Of a stretch of 9,609 nucleotides of DNA, positions 6,564 to 9,609 are shown piece by piece. Numbering within the stretch: the first letter of the stretch is position 1; each line of letters opens with the position of its first letter. The notes beneath the pieces are model-generated. The model was not told the origin of the DNA, did not search any database, and saw only the letters and a program-made list of their open reading frames with translations. The stretch is from Marinosulfonomonas sp. (lineage in GTDB: Bacteria; Pseudomonadota; Alphaproteobacteria; Rhodobacterales; Rhodobacteraceae): positions 1 to 9,609 of the forward strand of contig WGBJ01000164.1 in the NCBI GenBank assembly GCA_015494385.1. Reading direction: 5' to 3'. Made by a program: the position numbers and the translations under genes.

Positions 6564-7823
6564 ATGCACCTGATCAAAAGCCTGCTCATACTTCTTCTGT
6601 TGTCCTTTCCTGTCAGCGCACAGGATGGCACCGCCCAGCCCACCGGCACAATCGAGGTCGAGGACAGCGCCCAGCAGGACGCCGCGATTGCCGTGCGTCT
6701 GCGTGATATCCTGAGCGAACTTGAAGGCTATGATGATGTAACCGTCACCGTTTCATCGGGTATTGTATCGCTGCGGGGCACGGCACTGGATGGCGATGCC
6801 ATTGCCCGACTGGGCGAGTTGGTCAGCCGGGTGGACGGTGTTGTCACCATTGAAAACGAGGTCAAGGAAACCACAGACGTTGTCCAGCGCCTGAACCCCG
6901 CGATCGAGCGTTTCGTTACCCGCATCAAACAGGCCGTGGCGTTCATCCCGCTGGCGCTGGTGGCTTTGGCGGTTTTTGCACTGATCGTTTTTGCCGGTTT
7001 CGCCCTGGCCCGTCGCAAGCAACTGTGGGACGGCTTGGCCCCGAACGCCTTTATTGCCGATATTTATCGCCAGATTATACGGGTTGCCACGATCATTGCG
7101 GCAATCGTGGTGGCGCTGGATATTGTCGGCGCAACGGCGTTGCTATCGACCATTCTGGGGGCTGCGGGGATCATCGGCTTGGCCATCGGTTTTGCGGTGC
7201 GCGACACGGTGGAAAACTTTATTGCGTCGATCCTGCTGTCCATGCGCCAGCCGTTCCGTCCGAATGATTTGATCGAAATCGCCGGGGATGTGGGTAAGGT
7301 TATCCGCCTGACATCACGCGCCACGATCCTGTTGTCACTGGATGGCAACCATATCCGGATCCCCAATGCCACCGTGTTCAAAAGCCGGATCATCAACTAC
7401 ACGCGCAACAAATCGCGGAGGGTTACCTTTGACCAGATCGTCGATGCCGGCAAAGGGTTGAAAGAGCAACGACGTGTGGTTCTGGAAACGGTCAAGGCAT
7501 TGCCTTTTGCGCTGGAAACCCCGTCGCCGAATGTATGGATCGAATCCGCCGACGCCGACAAGGCAACATTGCGGGTGTCCCTTTGGGTGGATCAACGAGA
7601 ATCCGATGTATTTCTGGCCCGTGGCGAAGCCATCCGCATCGTCCGCGAAGCGTTGCTGGAAGCGGCAAAGAAACCGACGGCTAGTGCCAAACGGAAGGCC
7701 GGAAAAGAAGAGGTCGAGAATGTGGGCACGGAAGAAACCGCAGAGCTGGAACGCATGATCGAGTCCGAACGCGGCGAAACCGAAGCCGGGGACCTGCTGA
7801 ACAGGGACGCGATGGAAGAATAA
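6564..7823 (+). CDS. BON-domain MscS-type mechanosensitive ion channel
   Basis: A 419-residue small-conductance mechanosensitive channel expected in the inner membrane, releasing solutes under osmotic downshock. Order of parts: a signal peptide (MHLIKSLLILLLLSFPVSA, likely cleaved before Gln20); a periplasmic BON-like domain at about 38-102 (VTVTVSSGIVSLRG followed by VDGVVTIENEV); a membrane helix at about 124-149; a second at about 171-193; and the pore-lining MscS helix at about 196-227 (GAAGIIGLAIGFAVRDTVENF). The beta domain follows, with FRPNDLIEIAGDVGKV and DGNHIRIPNATVF, then the alpha/beta cytosolic domain. The tail from about 370 is charged, first Lys/Arg-rich then Glu-rich. The start ATG at 6564 gives a complete signal peptide; no strong ribosome site is visible. 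The downstream gap to the tRNA is 71 bases. The family assignment is firm; the physiological trigger is not known. Confidence 0.92.
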   Translation: MHLIKSLLILLLLSFPVSAQDGTAQPTGTIEVEDSAQQDAAIAVRLRDILSELEGYDDVTVTVSSGIVSLRGTALDGDAIARLGELVSRVDGVVTIENEVKETTDVVQRLNPAIERFVTRIKQAVAFIPLALVALAVFALIVFAGFALARRKQLWDGLAPNAFIADIYRQIIRVATIIAAIVVALDIVGATALLSTILGAAGIIGLAIGFAVRDTVENFIASILLSMRQPFRPNDLIEIAGDVGKVIRLTSRATILLSLDGNHIRIPNATVFKSRIINYTRNKSRRVTFDQIVDAGKGLKEQRRVVLETVKALPFALETPSPNVWIESADADKATLRVSLWVDQRESDVFLARGEAIRIVREALLEAAKKPTASAKRKAGKEEVENVGTEETAELERMIESERGETEAGDLLNRDAMEE

Positions 7824-7855
7824 TTCCAGCAGGTAAATTTTTCTCATTTCGGGGC

Positions 7856-7884
7856 TTGAAGAGTCTCTCGGTCCATCGTATTTA
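7856..7884 (+). promoter_or_regulatory. Candidate promoter of the tRNA-Gln gene
   Basis: TTGAAG at 7856-7861 and TATTTA at 7879-7884 are separated by exactly 17 bases, the optimal sigma-70 spacing. The boxes match TTGACA and TATAAT only partly (four and three positions). Transcription would start near 7891, just ahead of the mature tRNA at 7895. Spacing and position support it, but the weak -10 keeps it tentative. Confidence 0.4.
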
Positions 7885-7887
7885 CCC

Positions 7888-7976
7888 GATAAGTTGGGAC
7901 GTGGCCTAGTGGTAGGGCAACGCTTTTTGGTAGCGCAGATCGTAGGTTCGAATCCTACCGTCCCAGCCAACTTATC
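7888..7976. repeat. Complementary 7-base flanks enclosing tRNA-Gln
   Basis: GATAAGT at 7888-7894, directly before the first tRNA base, is the exact reverse complement of ACTTATC at 7970-7976, directly after the encoded CCA. In the primary transcript these would extend the acceptor helix by seven pairs beyond the bulged GCCA end. This would place RNase P and 3' processing sites inside a long continuous stem. Confidence 0.75.
7895..7969 (+). tRNA. trnQ: tRNA-Gln (anticodon UUG)
   Basis: A complete 75-base tRNA cloverleaf with the CCA end encoded. The acceptor stem TGGGACG pairs fully with CGTCCCA, and the U1-A72 first pair is typical of bacterial tRNA-Gln. The D stem is GCCT with GGGC, including a T13-G22 wobble. 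The anticodon stem ACGCT/AGCGC carries the loop TTTTGGT with anticodon TTG at 7927-7929. The T arm is GTAGG-TTCGAAT-CCTAC with all five pairs. The discriminator base is G. One imperfection is visible: A27 faces C43 at the top of the anticodon stem, which is G-C in the usual form. The gene reads CAA codons (and CAG by wobble). Confidence 0.96.
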
Positions 7977-8237
7977 CGGCAAAATAAAATCCCCAGGCTT
8001 CACAAGATTCCCGCCCTTGTTCGTGATGTCGGTTGTTTGCGGCCACAAGGTGGTGGTTTCTATCAACCGCCCAAACACCAATCCTGAAACAACACAGGCA
8101 GATGACGTTACTTTGCCCTTAAAGCCGCCAGAGAGGTCCGGGTTTGAATCTTGGCCTTTGGGCAGGGTTCTGGAAAGCCGCAAATCCCCAAGGGATCAAC
8201 GATTTTAGTTGATATAAGGATGTATGGGAAGAATTGT
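7977..8237. other. Gene-free segment between tRNA-Gln and the putative island edge
   Basis: I see no supported gene. The minus-strand open frame that crosses this segment runs antisense through the tRNA and deep into the MscS gene, so it is treated as spurious. Visible structures are small: a T-arm-like sequence at 8139-8155, a 7-base complement GCCCAAA 8069-8075 / TTTGGGC 8157-8163, a hairpin ATCCC 8184-8188 / GGGAT 8192-8196, and a second one ATCAAC 8195-8200 / GTTGAT 8208-8213 that shares two bases with it. The last pair might end a transcript, but no T run follows on the + strand. Confidence 0.45.
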
Positions 8238-8256
8238 TGGTGCCAGGAGAAGACTC
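8238..8256 (-). other. Possible attachment-site core: tRNA 3'-end-like sequence
   Basis: Read on the minus strand, the 19 bases GAGTCTTCTCCTGGCACCA resemble the last part of a tRNA: the 3' half of a T loop, a degenerate T-stem half, acceptor strand TCCTGGC, discriminator A and CCA. The pattern suits a tRNA-Leu whose gene would begin GCCAGGA. No other tRNA parts are present upstream on that strand (the expected T-stem partner does not pair), so only the 3' end is here, as is usual for the distal att site of an island. AT-rich DNA begins at this point. Confidence 0.35.
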
Positions 8257-8311
8257 AAAGATAGCTATTAACTATTTGAATACACTAAATTAAGAAGAGT
8301 TCGAGAATTCA

Positions 8312-8333
8312 CGATACCCCCATCGATACCCCC
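8312..8333. repeat. Tandem direct repeat CGATACCCCC (two copies)
   Basis: CGATACCCCC occurs at 8312-8321 and again at 8324-8333, a 12-base period with AT between the copies and A after the second. C-runs of the form ATACCCCC in tandem are, from memory, common beside tyrosine integrase att sites in tRNA-borne islands, where they may act as arm-type integrase or excisionase binding sites. The repeat is seen directly; its role is inferred. Confidence 0.6.
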
Positions 8334-8548
8334 AAAATACAACTTATACGAAGGTTCTATTCTCATGAGTAACGCTAAGGTGGCATATGATTGGCTATGT
8401 TCACCTCTAAGTATGGGAAAACACATCTCTTTTCAAATGTCACCATATAAGGATTTGGCACTTCAATCTAGGTATGCCGCATTGATTTCTCGCCAAGCGG
8501 GATTTTCGCAGATATATTCAACCCACCTAGGTATAGTCGTAACCTGGG

Positions 8549-8576
8549 GCATCGCGATGCTCCTCAATATGAGGAG
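8549..8576. promoter_or_regulatory. Palindromic operator candidate plus RBS-burying hairpin upstream of the AlpA-type gene
   Basis: Two perfect dyads share base 8560. GCATCGCGATGC at 8549-8560 is a 12-base palindrome without a spacer, the form of a dimeric repressor site. CTCCTCA 8560-8566 pairs with TGAGGAG 8570-8576 around the loop ATA. The second arm contains the ribosome binding site GAGGAG (8571-8576) of the regulator gene that starts at 8582/8585, so folding would hide it. A DNA operator, a translational switch or both are possible. Confidence 0.6.
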
Positions 8577-8584
8577 ATATCGTG

Positions 8585-8770
8585 ATGAGGATGATTTCGA
8601 AACGCCAATTGAAGGAGTTGGTTTTGTATTCACCGCAACATATCGCACGTCTGGAAAAGGCCGGGAAATTCCCAATGCGGGTACAACTCGGCCCGAACAG
8701 AGTGGGATGGGTTGAAAGTGAAGTGCTGGACTGGCTGCAGAAACGATTGGATGAAAGAGAAAACGCCTAA
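8585..8770 (+). CDS. AlpA-family phage/island transcriptional regulator (excisionase-like HTH)
   Basis: A 61-residue winged-helix/MerR-type DNA-binding protein of the AlpA group, small regulators carried by prophages and genomic islands that activate or direct excision by the element's integrase. The fold is read from the helix-turn-helix around YSPQHIARLEKAGKFP (residues 15-30) and the wing motif VQLGPNRVGWVESEVLDWL (33-51), the family hallmark (R-G-P-R-VGW-SEVE-WL). GAGGAG at 8571-8576 lies eight bases before the ATG at 8585; a GTG at 8582 directly before it is an equally placed alternative adding one residue. Basic residues at the N-terminus fit DNA contact. It is followed, convergently, by a probable defence gene. 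No integrase gene is visible in the window. Whether this one activates excision or represses its own operon is not shown. Confidence 0.85.
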   Translation: MRMISKRQLKELVLYSPQHIARLEKAGKFPMRVQLGPNRVGWVESEVLDWLQKRLDERENA

Positions 8771-8775
8771 ACGAC

Positions 8776-8822
8776 GCTCCCCAATCGGAGCAGGGTGGCT
8801 GGGCTTGCAAGACTGGCCACCC
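8776..8822. terminator. Hairpins between convergent genes (bidirectional terminator candidate)
   Basis: The 54-base gap between the AlpA-type gene and the minus-strand gene holds two stems: GCTCC 8776-8780 with GGAGC 8787-8791, and GGGTGGC 8793-8799 with GCCACCC 8816-8822. The 16-base loop of the second contains the palindrome CTTGCAAG. Placement between convergent stop codons fits a shared terminator. Neither side has a long T run, so it may depend on Rho or act mainly as a 3' stabiliser. Confidence 0.5.
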
Positions 8823-8824
8823 GA

Positions 8825-9609
8825 CTACTTTCGGTCTAAATCCAAAATGAAAACATCAATTAGACCCCTCAATTCCGTGGGAACTGACTCCACGACTTTC
8901 TGTTTTAGATCGTCAGGGCTGGAAATCGCGGCATCATATTTCTCCGCTATCTTTTCACCATCTCCGAACCAGAGGACGAGATAAATTCCCTGCTGCTCGG
9001 CATCCGGATGGATAGAGTATCGTTCATAAAGTTGTGCCGCCGCAGCGGTGAATAGCTCGCGGTGCCATTGCCCTTTCACTTCCATTACTAACAGCTTTCT
9101 CAAGCCGCCTAGCATCGTAGTGGCCGTGATGTCGCACCTCTTTGCATCCTTTAACTGGTGCTCAATTGTGACGGTCATGTTTAAGGCATTCAGCCGCAGT
9201 TGAAGGCGCTCTGCAATCCTTTTGGACGCTGTGTTCTCATCCACCCGTTTTCCGCCATCGTAGAACATCTCAACAGTATCAAATTCACCGCCGTTGATTG
9301 CTCGTTGTAATTCCTGAAGCTCTTCAATGAGTAACGCTCTGAGCCCCTCGACGGTTAAGACTGCATTTTGGTCAAGCAATTCGATAATCTCTGAGGGGGA
9401 CGGTGGTGTATAGTCTCGAAGGGCCAACCCCCGCATTGCTGTGGTTCGAAGGTTTTTTGCTACCATTTGGAAATCATCAAACCGTTTGTCGGCAAGAATA
9501 CGGTCCAGTACTGGCAGGCTGCAGTCCGGAGCATCATTGCCAATTTGCCAAATGATATCCGTCAGAAACCGATAGGCTCTTTCCTTCTTTGGGCTGCTGG
9601 ATCCGTAAC
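8825..9609 (-). CDS. C-terminal part of a probable defence-type protein with PD-(D/E)XK nuclease-like domain (5' end outside window)
   Basis: The minus-strand frame ends at TAG (8825-8827) and stays open to the right edge, giving at least 260 residues. An internal ATG at 9464-9466 is not needed as a start, because the coding frame continues upstream of it with protein-like sequence. The C-terminal 140 residues have the layout of a PD-(D/E)XK nuclease: a helix with Glu (VDENTASKRIAERL), a strand ending RCDI (Asp159 of the visible part), a strand LVMEVKGQW with Glu176 and Lys178, then a helix LFTAAAAQLYERY and a strand GIYLVLWFG. The upstream 110 residues look helical and repeat-like. Such domains end large NTPase or repeat proteins in defence islands, and the island setting with AlpA fits. 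The fold is read by eye. The N-terminal domains, and so the actual system, lie outside the window. Confidence 0.7.
   Translation of the reverse strand, partial: YGSSSPKKERAYRFLTDIIWQIGNDAPDCSLPVLDRILADKRFDDFQMVAKNLRTTAMRGLALRDYTPPSPSEIIELLDQNAVLTVEGLRALLIEELQELQRAINGGEFDTVEMFYDGGKRVDENTASKRIAERLQLRLNALNMTVTIEHQLKDAKRCDITATTMLGGLRKLLVMEVKGQWHRELFTAAAAQLYERYSIHPDAEQQGIYLVLWFGDGEKIAEKYDAAISSPDDLKQKVVESVPTELRGLIDVFILDLDRK

Noticed and set aside
7830..7886. GGTAAAT / ATTTACC complement between the MscS gene and the tRNA.
   Set aside because: Seven AT-rich bases separated by about 40 bases are easily due to chance, and the right copy overlaps the candidate -10 box.
7895..7969. tRNA-Gln as the integration site of the right-hand island.
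   Set aside because: I saw no direct repeat of its 3' end anywhere to the right in the window; the only tRNA-end-like sequence (8238-8256) has a different acceptor sequence and the opposite orientation.
7335..8183. A 282-codon minus-strand open frame.
   Set aside because: It runs antisense through the whole tRNA-Gln gene and about 490 bases of the MscS gene. The GFEPTICATKKRCPTT stretch is the usual artefact of translating a tRNA on the wrong strand.
8312..8333. CRISPR-like interpretation of the repeated C-run motif.
   Set aside because: Only two copies at a 12-base pitch with a two-base gap; there is no spacer-sized interval and no cas gene.
8365..8715. A 116-codon + strand open frame starting just upstream of the AlpA-type gene (begins MSNAKVAYDWLCSPL).
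   Set aside because: It overlaps the well-supported AlpA-type gene by more than 130 bases in another frame, has only a distant GAAGG as ribosome site, and matches no family I know. The first part (8365-8570) could still be a small island gene.

Overview
The window looks like a chromosomal stretch of a marine Rhodobacteraceae (Roseobacter-group) alphaproteobacterium. The proteins resemble that lineage, the left four-fifths is GC-rich (one 60-base line inside the phosphomutase gene counts to 60 % G+C), and the genes are packed head to tail on the + strand. All identifications are read by eye from the sequence; no search was run.

Left block (1-2514): the end of a multi-subunit, Mrp-type cation/proton antiporter operon. 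It holds the 3' end of one D-type (NuoM/N-like) subunit, a 114-residue two-helix membrane protein, and a complete 566-residue D-type subunit that keeps the proton-channel Glu and Lys residues. A large perfect inverted repeat with nested hairpins lies between the first two genes, and three hairpins in a row follow the last.

Middle block (2764-6482): surface polysaccharide genes, apparently one operon. kpsT (ABC-transporter ATPase for capsule export) overlaps kpsE (the membrane- and periplasm-spanning polysaccharide co-polymerase). After 31 bases comes a phosphomannomutase/phosphoglucomutase that would supply sugar-1-phosphate. No kpsM permease gene lies beside them. A secreted-BON/MscS mechanosensitive channel gene follows (6564-7823), then a tRNA-Gln(UUG) gene (7895-7969) whose 5' and 3' flanks are complementary.

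Right block (about 8238-9609): composition changes abruptly (37-40 % G+C in two 60-base lines between 8221 and 8340). The block appears to be the edge of an integrated genomic island. In order it has a 19-base segment resembling the 3' end of a tRNA on the minus strand (a possible attachment core), two tandem copies of CGATACCCCC, two adjacent palindromes of which one buries the ribosome binding site of an AlpA/excisionase-type regulator, that regulator gene, a hairpin between convergent genes, and the C-terminal part of a minus-strand protein with a PD-(D/E)XK nuclease-like core that runs off the window. Such nuclease tails are often found on large defence proteins, so the most interesting biology probably continues past the right edge.
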